A stretch of DNA of 64,000 bases. It comes from Roseococcus microcysteis. GTDB lineage: Bacteria; Pseudomonadota; Alphaproteobacteria; Acetobacterales; Acetobacteraceae. The translations under genes were made by a program, and so were the position numbers. Shown piece after piece: positions 21,789-32,459 of this stretch. The stretch is taken from contig NZ_CP061718.1 in the NCBI RefSeq assembly GCF_014764365.1, positions 1,054,001-1,118,000 on the forward strand, written 5' to 3'. Below the pieces are notes generated by a model. It was not told the origin of the DNA and searched no databases. It saw nothing but the letters and a program-made list of their open reading frames with translations. Within the stretch, counting starts at the first letter, position 1; each line of letters opens with the position of its first letter.

Positions 21789-22313
21789 CTACAGCCCGGG
21801 GGGTGGGGCTTCAATGGCAGCCGGGGGCCGGTCCCAGACGCCGTCATGCAGGGCGGCCGCCTCGGGGTCATCTTCCAGCAGGGGGCCGATCACCTCCACG
21901 GGCCGCTGGCCGCTTGCCAGCACCACGCGGCAGGGCAAATCGAGCGTCAGATTGTCGGGGTGCGGGCCGATGATGCGCTTCAGCTTCTCCTCGCTCATCG
22001 CATAGACGAGGCGGCCGATGCCGGCCCAGTAGAGGGAACCCGCGCACATGGCGCAGGGCTCGGCGCTCACATACATGGTGGTTCGCGCCAACTCCTCGGC
22101 GCTGTAGGCGGCGCAGGCGCGGCGGCTCAGCACCGTCTCGGCATGGCCCGTGCGGCCTTCCGTGTCGAAGGCGTTTTCCTGCTCCATCAGCACGCGGCCC
22201 TGTTCGTCCACCAGGGTGGCGCCAAAGGGGTGCTTGCCGTTCGCCCGCGCGCGGCGGGCGACGGTGAAGGCGTGGCGGAGATGGGCGATGTGGTCGGGGT
22301 CCGGCATGGCCAT
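21789..22313 (-). CDS. Nucleoside/guanine-type deaminase (CDA fold)
   Basis: A zinc-dependent deaminase of the cytidine-deaminase-like superfamily, 174 residues from the ATG at 22313. Zinc and proton-shuttle motifs: GRTGHAETVLSRRA (HAE) and SAEPCAMCAGSLYWAGIGRLVYAM (PCxxC). The sequence resembles small-molecule guanine or cytosine deaminases (GuaD/CodA-unrelated) rather than tRNA adenosine deaminase TadA, which is usually shorter and differs after the PCxxC helix; the substrate remains open. It follows the NmrA-like gene by 28 bases on the same strand, so the two may be co-transcribed. Confidence 0.85.
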   Translation of the reverse strand: MAMPDPDHIAHLRHAFTVARRARANGKHPFGATLVDEQGRVLMEQENAFDTEGRTGHAETVLSRRACAAYSAEELARTTMYVSAEPCAMCAGSLYWAGIGRLVYAMSEEKLKRIIGPHPDNLTLDLPCRVVLASGQRPVEVIGPLLEDDPEAAALHDGVWDRPPAAIEAPPPGL

Positions 22314-22341
22314 CAGGCTGCCATGCCGGCGCGGCGCCCCG

Positions 22342-23199
22342 CTACACCCAGTCGCGCATGGTCTGGGAGAGGGTGGTGGGGCCGGTGCGCAGCGGCGCGG
22401 CACCGCTGAAGCCCAGATGCCCGGAATTGATGCCGTCATAGAGGCCGATCAGCAGCCTCGTGTAGTCGGCGCCCAGCCCGGCGCCACGCAGGATGCCCTC
22501 CCAGGCCTCGCGCGGCGGGCGCACCACCTGGACCGGGCGGCCCAGAACCTGGGCCGCGGCGGCGGCGGCATCGGCGTCGGTGGCCTGGATGGCGCTGGTG
22601 AACTCCACCACGGGGGGCGTCGTGGCTTCGGTCAGCAGCCGCGCGGCCTCGGCGCCGATGTCGCGCGTGGCCACCATGCCGCGCGGCGGCGCCTCCGCCG
22701 GGTGGAAGGAGGGCAGCACCCCCTCATGCCGCGCCGCGTCGAAGACGCCGCGCCAATTTTCCTGGAAATAGGAAGGCCGCAGGAAGGTGACGCTGGGCGC
22801 CGCATCGGCCAGCAGCGCCTCGGCCACATGCAGCGCCCGCACGGCGCCGGTGCCCGAGGCCAGGTGCGCGCCCTCCGAGGAGAGGAAGACAAGGCGCCGC
22901 AGCCCCGCCGCCCGCGCCGCCGCGCGGATGCTGGTGGCGATCGTGATGTAGTCGCCGATCACATCCTCCGCCTGGATGGGGGCGGCGATCAGCAGATAGG
23001 CCCCCGCCACGCCGCGCATGGCCTCGGTCAGCGCCGCGGTGTCGCGCAGATCGGCCGTGGCGAGTTCGACGCCGCGCGCGGCCCAGCCCGCCGCGCGGGA
23101 GGGGTCGCGGACCAGGCCGCGCACCTGGTGGCCCGCGTCGAGCAGCGTCCGGGCGGCGGCGGCGCCCGTGTTTCCGGTGAGTCCGGCGATGAGGAACAT
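22342..23199 (-). CDS. NmrA-like NAD(P)-binding protein
   Basis: 285 residues of the atypical short-chain dehydrogenase/NmrA group. The N-terminus MFLIAGLTGNTGAAAARTLL carries the dinucleotide-binding glycine motif GLTGNTG; GVELATADLRDTAAL and RLVFLSSEGAHLASGTG follow. Members act as NAD(P)H:quinone oxidoreductases or redox-sensing regulators; the catalytic Tyr-Lys pair of classical SDRs is not obvious. The ATG is preceded by AGGAGA at nine bases. Transcribed divergently from a LysR regulator whose probable operator lies in the 78-base gap. Confidence 0.87.
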   Translation of the reverse strand: MFLIAGLTGNTGAAAARTLLDAGHQVRGLVRDPSRAAGWAARGVELATADLRDTAALTEAMRGVAGAYLLIAAPIQAEDVIGDYITIATSIRAAARAAGLRRLVFLSSEGAHLASGTGAVRALHVAEALLADAAPSVTFLRPSYFQENWRGVFDAARHEGVLPSFHPAEAPPRGMVATRDIGAEAARLLTEATTPPVVEFTSAIQATDADAAAAAAQVLGRPVQVVRPPREAWEGILRGAGLGADYTRLLIGLYDGINSGHLGFSGAAPLRTGPTTLSQTMRDWV

Positions 23200-23245
23200 G
23201 GCTTGGGTTCTCCTGTGCTGGTGACAGGAATGCCGGAAGGCTGGA

Positions 23246-23280
23246 CATGTTCCCAATGCATGTTCGTTAATCTGAACATG
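23246..23280. promoter_or_regulatory. Probable LysR operator, CATGTTC/GAACATG repeats
   Basis: The divergent gap contains CATGTTC at 23246-23252 and 23259-23265 and GAACATG at 23274-23280. The last two form a perfect 7-bp inverted repeat with an eight-base spacer. Another GAACATG (23194-23200) overlaps the start of the NmrA-like gene. The repeat touches the LysR start codon, consistent with autorepression plus control of the divergent gene. Confidence 0.65.
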
Positions 23281-24207
23281 CACGAAGTGAAACTGCGCGG
23301 CGTGGACCTCAACCTGCTGACGGTGCTGGGCGCCCTGCTGCGCCACGCCTCCGTCACCCGCGCGGCGGAGGAACTGGGCATGAGCCAGCCCGCCGTCTCA
23401 CGCGCGCTGGGCCGGCTGCGCGGCCTGCTGGGCGATGCGCTGCTGGTGCGTGGCCCATCAGGCGCCCTCATCCCCACCCCGCGCGCCCAGGCGCTGGCAC
23501 CCCGCCTCGCCGCCCTGCTGGCCGAGACGGCGGAGCTGGTCTCGCGCGAGGGCTTCGACCCCGCGCGCCTGCAGACCGTGATGCGCATCGCCGCCACCGA
23601 CCATGACACGCTGATGCTGCTGCCCCGCCTGGTGCCGCTTCTGGCCGCCGAGGCGCCGGGCCTCGCGCTGCGCGTGCTGCCCATCACGGGCAGCACGGTG
23701 GAGGAATTGGCGGCGGGGCGGCTCGACCTGGCCTTTTCGGTGATGGGGGCGCCGCTGCCGGCCAGCCTGCGGCAATTGCCCCTCTACCAGGACCGGCTGG
23801 TGACGGTGCTGCGCGCGGGCCACCCCGCCCTGGACGAGTGGTCGCTGGAGGGGTTTTGCGCGCTGGACCACATCCTCGTCTCCATCACCGGGCGCGGGAC
23901 GGGGGCGGTGGATGACGCGCTGGCCGCGCTGGGCCGGCGGCGGCGGGTGGCGCTCTGGCTGCCGCATTTCCACGCGGCGCTGCGGATGGTGGCGCAGACG
24001 GCGATGGCGGTGACCCTGCCGCGCAGCCTGGCCCTGGAACACGGGCCGGCGCTGGGGCTGGAGCTGCGCGAGGCGCCGCTGCCCCTGCCCGGCTTCACCA
24101 CGACCGCGCTCTGGCCCGAGGTGCTGGGCGGTGCCCCCGCCCATCGCTGGCTGCGCGGGCGGGTGGCGGCGGCGGCGCGTGGCCTGCCGCATGTCGCACC
24201 GCCATAG
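23278..24207 (+). CDS. LysR-family transcriptional regulator
   Basis: 309 residues. The N-terminal winged helix-turn-helix reads LRGVDLNLLTVLGALLRHASVTRAAEELGMSQ followed by PAVSRALGRLRGLLGDALLVR, the classical LysR pattern. The effector domain (from about 90) begins TVMRIAATDHDTLMLLP. I use the ATG at 23278; an in-frame ATG at 23260 is also possible and neither has a convincing ribosome-binding site. It is divergent from the NmrA-like gene, which it likely controls, as is usual for LysR proteins. The inducer is unknown. Confidence 0.9.
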   Translation: MHEVKLRGVDLNLLTVLGALLRHASVTRAAEELGMSQPAVSRALGRLRGLLGDALLVRGPSGALIPTPRAQALAPRLAALLAETAELVSREGFDPARLQTVMRIAATDHDTLMLLPRLVPLLAAEAPGLALRVLPITGSTVEELAAGRLDLAFSVMGAPLPASLRQLPLYQDRLVTVLRAGHPALDEWSLEGFCALDHILVSITGRGTGAVDDALAALGRRRRVALWLPHFHAALRMVAQTAMAVTLPRSLALEHGPALGLELREAPLPLPGFTTTALWPEVLGGAPAHRWLRGRVAAAARGLPHVAPP

Positions 24208-24220
24208 AAGAGAAATGACT

Positions 24221-24294
24221 TGCGCCCGGCAGGACTTGAACCCGCAACCAAGCCGTTATGAGCGGCCCGCTCTAACCAATTGAGCTACGGGCGC
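24221..24294 (-). tRNA. tRNA with CAU anticodon, probably tRNA-Ile2 (lysidine-modified)
   Basis: A complete cloverleaf on the minus strand: seven-base acceptor stem GCGCCCG/CGGGCGC, D arm with GCTCAATTGGTTAGAGC, anticodon arm GGCCG-CTCATAA-CGGCT with anticodon CAT, and T arm GCGGG-TTCAAGT-CCTGC. The loop CTCATAA and the following CTTGGT variable region resemble E. coli ileX/ileY tRNA-Ile(CAT) more than elongator tRNA-Met, so this is probably the AUA-reading isoleucine tRNA that TilS modifies. It has an internal A-T rich T-loop and no encoded 3' CCA (discriminator A, then AGT). The isotype call is inference. Confidence 0.88.
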
Positions 24295-24342
24295 ATGGGG
24301 GCGCGAAGATGCAGAGAGCCGCGCGCCCCGTCCAGTGGCGCC

Positions 24343-24909
24343 TCAGGGCGTGGGCTTGCGCCGCTCGTGCATGGGCCAGGAGGCTTCCTTGCCGCGCTCG
24401 ATGGATTCGAGGATGTAGCGCTTGGCCTCCTCGGCATCGCCCCAGCCCGTGATCTTCACCCACTTGCCGGGCTCCAGATCCTTGTAGTGCTCGAAGAAGT
24501 GCCGGATCTGCTCGATCGTGATCTTGGGCAGGTCCGTGTAGTTGAACACGTTCTCGTAGCGCTTGGTCAGCTTGGGCGAGGGCACGGCGATGATCTTCTC
24601 GTCCATGCCGCCGTCATCCTCCATCTTCAGCACGCCCACCGGGCGCACATTGATGACGGCGCCGGGCGCGATGGGGCGGGTATTGGCCACCAGCACGTCC
24701 AGCGGGTCGCCATCGCCGCACAGGGTGTGGGGCACGAAGCCGTAATTCCCGGGGTAGCGCATGGGGGTGTAGAGGAAGCGGTCCACGAAGAGCGTGCCGG
24801 CATCCTTGTCCAGCTCGTACTTCACCGGCTCCCCGCCCACGCCCACCTCGATGATGACGTTCAGGTCCTCGGGCGGGTTCTTGCCGATGGGGATGGCGTC
24901 AATACGCAT
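24343..24909 (-). CDS. ppa: Inorganic pyrophosphatase (family I, soluble)
   Basis: Hydrolyses pyrophosphate to phosphate in the cytoplasm, pulling biosynthetic reactions forward. 188 residues from ATG 24909. Family I motifs: KYELDKDAG (30-38), [17 protein letters not shown] (44-60) and DGDPLDVLV (66-74), where the aspartates bind metal. The extended frame upstream (to 25017) encodes unrelated residues. Divergent from hppA, whose product handles the same substrate at the membrane, with a 218-base gap in which I see no convincing promoter. Confidence 0.96.
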   Translation of the reverse strand: MRIDAIPIGKNPPEDLNVIIEVGVGGEPVKYELDKDAGTLFVDRFLYTPMRYPGNYGFVPHTLCGDGDPLDVLVANTRPIAPGAVINVRPVGVLKMEDDGGMDEKIIAVPSPKLTKRYENVFNYTDLPKITIEQIRHFFEHYKDLEPGKWVKITGWGDAEEAKRYILESIERGKEASWPMHERRKPTP

Positions 24910-25127
24910 GGACTCTGGGCTCCGGTTTGGGAAGGCCCGGCTTTCCACCACAAAATCCGTGCCGGCGCGAGGGGGGATGCGCGAGGCCTGCCGCCATCCC
25001 CCGGGAAAATACCGCAAAACCCGCCCGGGAGGGCTTGCAGGGCCGTGGACGCTGGCCGTGCGATAGTTCTAGGCTTTCAAAACGATCGCCGATTACCGCG
25101 ACGCAACAATAAACATGGGAGAGCAAA

Positions 25128-27245
25128 GTGATCACAGCGACGTTGCTGCTGGTCCTCCTGCTGGGCGCAACTTCCATCGCCTATGGCTGGATCACGACCA
25201 AGGAAATCATGGCGAAACCGGCGGGCGATGCCCGCATGCAGGAAATCGCCCGCGCCATCCAGGAAGGCGCCTCCGCCTATCTTCGCCGGCAATACATCAC
25301 CATCGGGGGCGTGGGCGTGGTGCTCATGGCCCTGGTGTGGGTGCTGCTGGGCGGGCCGGTGGCCATCGGCTTCCTGATCGGCGCGCTGCTGTCGGGGGCC
25401 GCGGGCTTCATCGGGATGAACGTCTCGGTGCGCGCCAATGTCCGCACGGCGGAAGCGAGCCGGCTGGGCCTGGCGGCGGGGCTCGACCTCGCCTTCAAGT
25501 CGGGCGCCATCACCGGCATGCTGGTGGCGGGCCTCGCCCTGATGGGGGTCGCGGGCTATTTCTTCATCCTGGTCGTCATCGGCGGGCACGCCATCAATTC
25601 CCGCCTCGTGATCGACAGCCTGGTGGCGCTGGGCTTCGGCGCCAGCCTCATCTCCATCTTCGCGCGGCTGGGCGGCGGCATCTTCACCAAGGGCGCCGAT
25701 GTGGGCGGCGACATGGTGGGCAAGGTCGAGGCCGGCATCCCCGAGGACGACCCCCGCAACCCCGCCACCATCGCCGACAACGTCGGTGACAATGTGGGCG
25801 ACTGCGCGGGCATGGCCGCCGACCTCTTCGAGACCTATGCCGTGACCGCCGTCGCCACCATGGTGCTGGCCGCCATCAGCTTCACCGATGCGGGCCGCGC
25901 CTCGGGCATGCTGTTCCCGCTGGCCATCGGCGCGGTCTGCGTCATCACCTCCATCGTCGGCACCTATTATGTGAAGCTGCCGGCCAACAACTCCATCATG
26001 GGGGCCATGTATCGCGGCCTGATGGTGACGGGGGCGCTGTCGCTGGTCGCGATCCTGCCGCTCGCCTTCATCTTCTTCGGCTTCTCGGGGGTGGAGGCCG
26101 GGGGCCGCACCGTCGGCGCCTTCGGGCTTTGGCTCTGCGCGGCCGTGGGGCTGGCGGTCACCGCCGCCATCGTCTGGGTGACGGAATACTACACGGGCAC
26201 GGGCTTCCGCCCGGTGCGCTCCATCGCCGAGGCCTCGCAGACCGGCCATGGCACCAACGTGATCCGGGGCCTCGCGGTCTCCATGGAGAGCACGGCGCTG
26301 CCCGCGCTCATCATCATCGCGGGCGTCATTTCCACCCACGCGCTGGCGGGCCTCTATGGGATTGCCATCGCCACCACCACCATGCTGGCGCTGGCCGGCA
26401 TGATCGTGGCGCTCGATGCCTTCGGCCCCGTCACCGACAATGCCGGCGGCATCGCGGAAATGGCGGGCCTGCCGGCCGAGACGCGCGTCACCACCGACGC
26501 GCTGGACGCGGTCGGCAACACCACCAAGGCCGTGACGAAGGGCTATGCCATCGGCTCGGCGGGCCTCGGTGCCCTGGTGCTGTTCGCGGCCTACACGCAG
26601 GACCTGAACTACTTCATCGCCCGGCCCGAGGCCTACCCGTACTTCGCGGGCCTGGGGGCGATCGATTTCAGCCTGGCCAACCCCTATGTCGTGGTGGGCC
26701 TGCTGTTCGGCGGCCTGCTGCCCTACCTCTTCGGCGGCATGTCCATGACGGCGGTGGGCCGCGCGGCGCAATCCGTGGTCGAGGAAGTCCGCCGCCAGTT
26801 CCGCGAGAAGCCCGGCATCATGGCCGGCACCGAGAAGCCCGATTACGGCCGGGCGGTGGACATGCTGACCAAATCCGCCATCCGGGAAATGATCCTGCCC
26901 TCGCTGCTGCCGGTGCTCAGCCCCGTGGTGTGTTACTTCGTGGTGCTGATGATCGCGGGGAAGGCCGCGGCCTTCTCGGCGCTGGGGGCGATGCTGCTGG
27001 GCGTCATCGTGACGGGCCTCTTCGTCGCCATCTCGATGACGACGGGCGGCGGCGCCTGGGACAATGCCAAGAAGTACATCGAGGAGGGCCATTACGGCGG
27101 CAAGGGCAGCGATGCCCACAAGGCCGCCGTGACGGGCGACACGGTGGGCGACCCCTACAAGGACACCTCCGGGCCGGCCGTGAACCCGATGATCAAGATC
27201 ACCAACATCGTGGCGCTGCTGCTGCTGGCGATTTTGGCGGCGTAG
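25128..27245 (+). CDS. hppA: Proton-pumping membrane pyrophosphatase (K+-independent type)
   Basis: Couples pyrophosphate hydrolysis to proton export across the inner membrane. 705 residues, about 16 helices. The substrate loop is near residue 190: [13 protein letters not shown] followed by [22 protein letters not shown] second acidic cluster occurs late ([20 protein letters not shown]). The residue that sorts subtypes is lysine in GNTTKA (about 464), the form of K+-independent H+-pumping enzymes; K+-dependent ones have alanine. The GTG start is six bases after GGAGA. Directly divergent from the soluble ppa. Confidence 0.96.
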   Translation: MITATLLLVLLLGATSIAYGWITTKEIMAKPAGDARMQEIARAIQEGASAYLRRQYITIGGVGVVLMALVWVLLGGPVAIGFLIGALLSGAAGFIGMNVSVRANVRTAEASRLGLAAGLDLAFKSGAITGMLVAGLALMGVAGYFFILVVIGGHAINSRLVIDSLVALGFGASLISIFARLGGGIFTKGADVGGDMVGKVEAGIPEDDPRNPATIADNVGDNVGDCAGMAADLFETYAVTAVATMVLAAISFTDAGRASGMLFPLAIGAVCVITSIVGTYYVKLPANNSIMGAMYRGLMVTGALSLVAILPLAFIFFGFSGVEAGGRTVGAFGLWLCAAVGLAVTAAIVWVTEYYTGTGFRPVRSIAEASQTGHGTNVIRGLAVSMESTALPALIIIAGVISTHALAGLYGIAIATTTMLALAGMIVALDAFGPVTDNAGGIAEMAGLPAETRVTTDALDAVGNTTKAVTKGYAIGSAGLGALVLFAAYTQDLNYFIARPEAYPYFAGLGAIDFSLANPYVVVGLLFGGLLPYLFGGMSMTAVGRAAQSVVEEVRRQFREKPGIMAGTEKPDYGRAVDMLTKSAIREMILPSLLPVLSPVVCYFVVLMIAGKAAAFSALGAMLLGVIVTGLFVAISMTTGGGAWDNAKKYIEEGHYGGKGSDAHKAAVTGDTVGDPYKDTSGPAVNPMIKITNIVALLLLAILAA

Positions 27246-27251
27246 CCGCCT

Positions 27252-27284
27252 CCCCAAGAAATCGCGAAGTGCGATTTCTTGGGG
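27252..27284. terminator. Long hairpin after hppA
   Basis: A perfect 14-bp stem, CCCCAAGAAATCGC (27252-27265) and its complement (27271-27284), with a five-base loop, starting six bases after the hppA stop. There is no T-run, but position and strength suit transcript termination or 3'-end protection. Confidence 0.6.
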
Positions 27285-27321
27285 GCCCCGGTTGGGTGCC
27301 CATCCTGCGCGTTGGGCACCG

Positions 27322-27346
27322 CCTCCCGTGGCGAAGCCACGGGAGG
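27322..27346. other. Second hairpin in the hppA-dsbD gap
   Basis: A perfect 11-bp stem, CCTCCCGTGGC (27322-27332) and its complement (27336-27346), with loop GAA. A smaller GGTGCCC/GGGCACC pair lies between it and the hairpin above. Together they fill the 173-base gap upstream of the DsbD-like gene. Confidence 0.5.
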
Positions 27347-27418
27347 GCTCCAGGGGGCCACCCTTCCATGCGTGGTTTGCCCTTGTGCCGGCTGGGGTTT
27401 GGGGCCTTTTATCCCCGC

Positions 27419-29449
27419 ATGGCCCGCCTGCTTTTCGTTCTGCTGCTGACGTTTTTCGCCCTGCCGGCGCGGGCCGCCGATTCCGCGCCCGTGGTGTCGC
27501 CGCGCGCCACCGTCACCCTCCACGCCGACCGCGCGGCCATCGCCCCGGGCGAGGAGTTCCGCGCCCTGCTTCGCATCCGCCTCGCCCCCGGCTGGCACAC
27601 CTATTGGTCCAATGCGGGCGATGCCGGCGCGCCGCCCGAACTCGACCTGGCGCTGCCCGAGGGCTGGCAATCCACGCCGCTGCAATTCCCCGCCCCCAGC
27701 CGCATCCCCTTCGGCCCGCTGATGAATTTCGGCTATCTGAACGAGGCCGCCTTCCCCTTCACCCTCACCGCACCCACTACGCTGCGCCCAGGCGAGACCG
27801 TCACCCTGGACGCCACCGGGACCTGGCTGGCCTGCGCCGACATCTGCATCCCGGAGGAAGGCGCCTTCCGCCTCACCCTGCCCGTGGAAGCGAGCCCCCG
27901 CCCGGCCAACCTGCCCCTCTTCCTCGCGGCCGAGGCCGCCCTGCCCCGCCCCGCCCCCTTCACCGCCCGCTTCGCCCGCGAGGGCGCCCGCGCCGCCCTG
28001 ACGGTGGAGGGCGAAGGCCTGAACCCCGCCAGCCTGCGCGAGGCCGCCTTCTTCCCCTTCGCCCAGAACCTGATCGAGAACGCCCCCGCCCAGCCACTGA
28101 CGGTGCGCGAGGGCGCGCTGACCCTGGCGCTGCCCCCCGCCGAAGCCCCCTGGCCCACGCGCGTCGAGGGCGTGCTGACGCTCACCGACGCGGCCGGCGT
28201 CCGCGGCGCCTACCTCATCTCGGCCGAACCGGGCGGCACCCTCCCCGCCACCGGCCTGCCGCTCTGGCAGGTGCTGGGCCTCGCTTTGCTGGGCGGGCTG
28301 ATCCTGAACCTGATGCCCTGCGTCTTCCCCGTGCTGGCCATGAAGGCCATGGCGCTGGCGAAGCTGGGTGGTGCCGCCCGCTCCGCCGTGCGGGCCGAGG
28401 CCGCGGGCTACACCGCCGGCGTGCTGGTGACCTTCCTCGCCATCGGCGGGCTGATGCTGGGGCTGCGCGCGGCGGGGCTCGCCGCCGGCTGGGGGTTCCA
28501 ATTCACCTGGGCGCCCTTCGTGGCCGGCATGGCCTGGCTGATGCTGGCGGTGGGGCTGAACCTCTCGGGCGTCTTCGCGGTGCGGGGGCCGGTGCTGTCG
28601 GGCCATGCGGGCGGCAGCTTCGGCACGGGCGTGCTGGCCGTGCTGGTGGCCACCCCCTGCACGGCGCCCTTCATGGCGACGGCCATCGGCGCCTCGCTCA
28701 CATTGCCCCCGGCCGCGACGCTGGGCGTCTTCGCGGCGCTGGGCCTGGGCCTTGCCCTGCCCTATGCGCTGCTGGGCGTCTTCCCCGCCCTGGCCCGCGC
28801 CCTGCCACGCCCGGGCGCCTGGATGGAGCGGTTGCGGCAATTCCTGGCCTTCCCCATGTATGGCGCGGCCGCCTGGCTGGTTTGGGTGCTGGCCCAGCAG
28901 GCGGGGCCCGATGGCGTGCTGATGGTGCTGGCCGGCGGCGTGCTGGTGGCGCTGGCCGCCTGGGCCTTCGGGCTGGCGCAGCAGGCCGGCCGGGCGCCGC
29001 GCCGCGTGGGGCAGGCCACCGCCGCGCTGGCCCTGGTGGCGGCCCTCGCCCTGCTGCCCTTGCTGGGCAATGCCACCGCCTCCACCCCCGCCCCCGCCAC
29101 GACCGGCGCGGCCGAGCCCTGGTCCGCCGCCCGCCTCGCGGAACTGCGCGCCGAGGGCCGCCCGGTCTTCGTGAACCTCACCGCCGCCTGGTGCATCTCC
29201 TGCAAGGTGAATGAGCGCATTGCGCTCCACACCGACGCCACCCAGGCCCGCATGCGCGCGGGCGACGTCGCGCAATTGACGGGCGACTGGACGCGCGGCG
29301 ACGCCGCCATCACCGCCCTGCTGCGGGAGCATGGGCGGGATGGCGTGCCGCTCTATCTGCTCTACCCGCCGGGCGGCGGCGCGCCGGTGGTGCTGCCGCA
29401 GATCCTCACCGAGGGGATGATGCTGCGCGCGCTCGACGCCGCGCTGTAG
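27419..29449 (+). CDS. DsbD-family thiol:disulfide interchange protein (ScsB-like)
   Basis: Passes reducing power from cytoplasmic thioredoxin across the membrane to periplasmic partners. 676 residues from ATG 27419, with a signal peptide (ARLLFVLLLTFFALPARAA). Periplasmic N-terminal domain carries a CADIC pair near residues 139-143. The eight-helix DsbD core holds the two membrane cysteines in NLMPCVFPVLAMK (about 300) and ATPCTAPFMATA (about 413). The C-terminal thioredoxin-like domain has WCISC (about 591). The large N-terminal domain resembles ScsB-type proteins, which often serve copper or oxidative stress resistance; that role is inference. No scs partner genes are adjacent. Confidence 0.9.
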   Translation: MARLLFVLLLTFFALPARAADSAPVVSPRATVTLHADRAAIAPGEEFRALLRIRLAPGWHTYWSNAGDAGAPPELDLALPEGWQSTPLQFPAPSRIPFGPLMNFGYLNEAAFPFTLTAPTTLRPGETVTLDATGTWLACADICIPEEGAFRLTLPVEASPRPANLPLFLAAEAALPRPAPFTARFAREGARAALTVEGEGLNPASLREAAFFPFAQNLIENAPAQPLTVREGALTLALPPAEAPWPTRVEGVLTLTDAAGVRGAYLISAEPGGTLPATGLPLWQVLGLALLGGLILNLMPCVFPVLAMKAMALAKLGGAARSAVRAEAAGYTAGVLVTFLAIGGLMLGLRAAGLAAGWGFQFTWAPFVAGMAWLMLAVGLNLSGVFAVRGPVLSGHAGGSFGTGVLAVLVATPCTAPFMATAIGASLTLPPAATLGVFAALGLGLALPYALLGVFPALARALPRPGAWMERLRQFLAFPMYGAAAWLVWVLAQQAGPDGVLMVLAGGVLVALAAWAFGLAQQAGRAPRRVGQATAALALVAALALLPLLGNATASTPAPATTGAAEPWSAARLAELRAEGRPVFVNLTAAWCISCKVNERIALHTDATQARMRAGDVAQLTGDWTRGDAAITALLREHGRDGVPLYLLYPPGGGAPVVLPQILTEGMMLRALDAAL

Positions 29450-29622
29450 CGCCCCCTTGAAGCCCGGGCGCGGCGGGGCCATTCCTGCTGTCGTGGTTCG
29501 GGCCCCTCTGGCGCCGATGTCTCCTGTGTGGGGGCCGGCGCGATGTCGAACCCTCCGTCACGGAATGAGGGAACCGCCATGGCATCGCACATCACCACCC
29601 CGCGCCGGCGCGAGGCCGCGCC

Positions 29623-29919
29623 GTGCTGAACGACATCCTGGCCTTCCTGCTCAGCACCTTCCTCATCGCGCCGCTGCAATCGGAACTCGCCGCGCGCCTC
29701 GAAAACGCGCCGCGCCAGGTGGTGACCGACGTCACGGCCTGCGTCACACAGGCCACACCTGCCCTGCTGGCACGCGCCACGCAGGACCCCTGGTGGGCCA
29801 TCAGCACCGGCATCGGCATCTGGATCGGCCGCCTGCCGGCCGAATCCACCCTGCGTGATGCGGCGCCAGGCTGCGGCCCGGCGCTGAACGCGGCCCGGCC
29901 CTTCCTGAACCGGACCTGA
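29623..29919 (+). CDS. Small membrane or exported protein of unknown function
   Basis: 98 residues from a GTG start, not recognised. The N-terminus MLNDILAFLLSTFLIAPLQSELAARL looks like a membrane helix or signal sequence; two cysteines occur at about 40 and 84 (VTACVTQ and APGCGPAL), so a disulfide is possible. A WWAISTGIGIWIG hydrophobic stretch lies at about 57-69. A 16-codon frame (29579-29629) starting ATGGCATCGC overlaps this start and may couple translation. It follows the DsbD-like gene by 173 bases and converges on a GNAT gene with no gap. Confidence 0.55.
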   Translation: MLNDILAFLLSTFLIAPLQSELAARLENAPRQVVTDVTACVTQATPALLARATQDPWWAISTGIGIWIGRLPAESTLRDAAPGCGPALNAARPFLNRT

Positions 29920-30489
29920 TCAGCCCCGCACTCGCTCCGGAATGGGCAGGCCCAAGCGGTCGGGGATGGGCCATTCCTCGCGCAGCGTCCGCAGCACCCG
30001 GAATCCCGCCTTCACATAGTTGGGCAGGGCGCGCGGATGGTCCGCCGTGCAGGTGTTGACCGTGAGCGCGCTGCACCCCTCGGCCCAGGCGGTGCGGATG
30101 GCATGGTGCAGGAAGGCGATGCCCACCCCGCGCCCGATCGCCGCCGGCATCAGCCCGAAATAGGCCAGGTTGATGTGCGGCCAGTTGCGCCGGTCCAGCT
30201 CGTAGAAGCCCAACTCCTCGCCTCGGTCATGCAGCAGGTGGATGCTGATGGCGCGGTCGGCCAGCACCGCGTCCAACTCGGCATCGGAGAGGGTGCGGCG
30301 CAGCCACCACAGATAGTCATGGCCCACGCCGTCATAGAGGCGGCGATATTGCGCCACCTCGCAGCGCGGCCGCAGCCACTCGACGGCCAGCGGGGCCGGC
30401 AAGGCGGGGCCGGGCTCCACGGGGGCCCGATCCATCCGCAGGAAGGTGACATCCACCGTGACCTGGGTGGATGGCTCCTTGGTCCACAT
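29920..30489 (-). CDS. GNAT-family N-acetyltransferase
   Basis: 189 residues. The fold is recognisable from [39 protein letters not shown], where IGRGVGIAF is the acetyl-CoA loop (Q/RxxGxG/A), followed by [25 protein letters not shown], the usual strand-helix pair after the substrate site. Substrate unknown. It starts nine bases after the rpoD stop on the same strand and may be co-transcribed with rpoD at low level. Confidence 0.86.
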   Translation of the reverse strand: MWTKEPSTQVTVDVTFLRMDRAPVEPGPALPAPLAVEWLRPRCEVAQYRRLYDGVGHDYLWWLRRTLSDAELDAVLADRAISIHLLHDRGEELGFYELDRRNWPHINLAYFGLMPAAIGRGVGIAFLHHAIRTAWAEGCSALTVNTCTADHPRALPNYVKAGFRVLRTLREEWPIPDRLGLPIPERVRG

Positions 30490-30498
30490 CGCCGGCCG

Positions 30499-32406
<1,908 letters not shown>

Positions 32407-32459
32407 GCCTCACTCCATGCTTGCGGGGAGAAAAACCCCCCTACCCTATGCCACCGCCC

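Noticed and set aside
25077-27257. 726-codon frame antisense to hppA
   Set aside because: His/Asp/Gly-rich shadow typical of antisense frames in high-GC genes; hppA is full-length and recognised.
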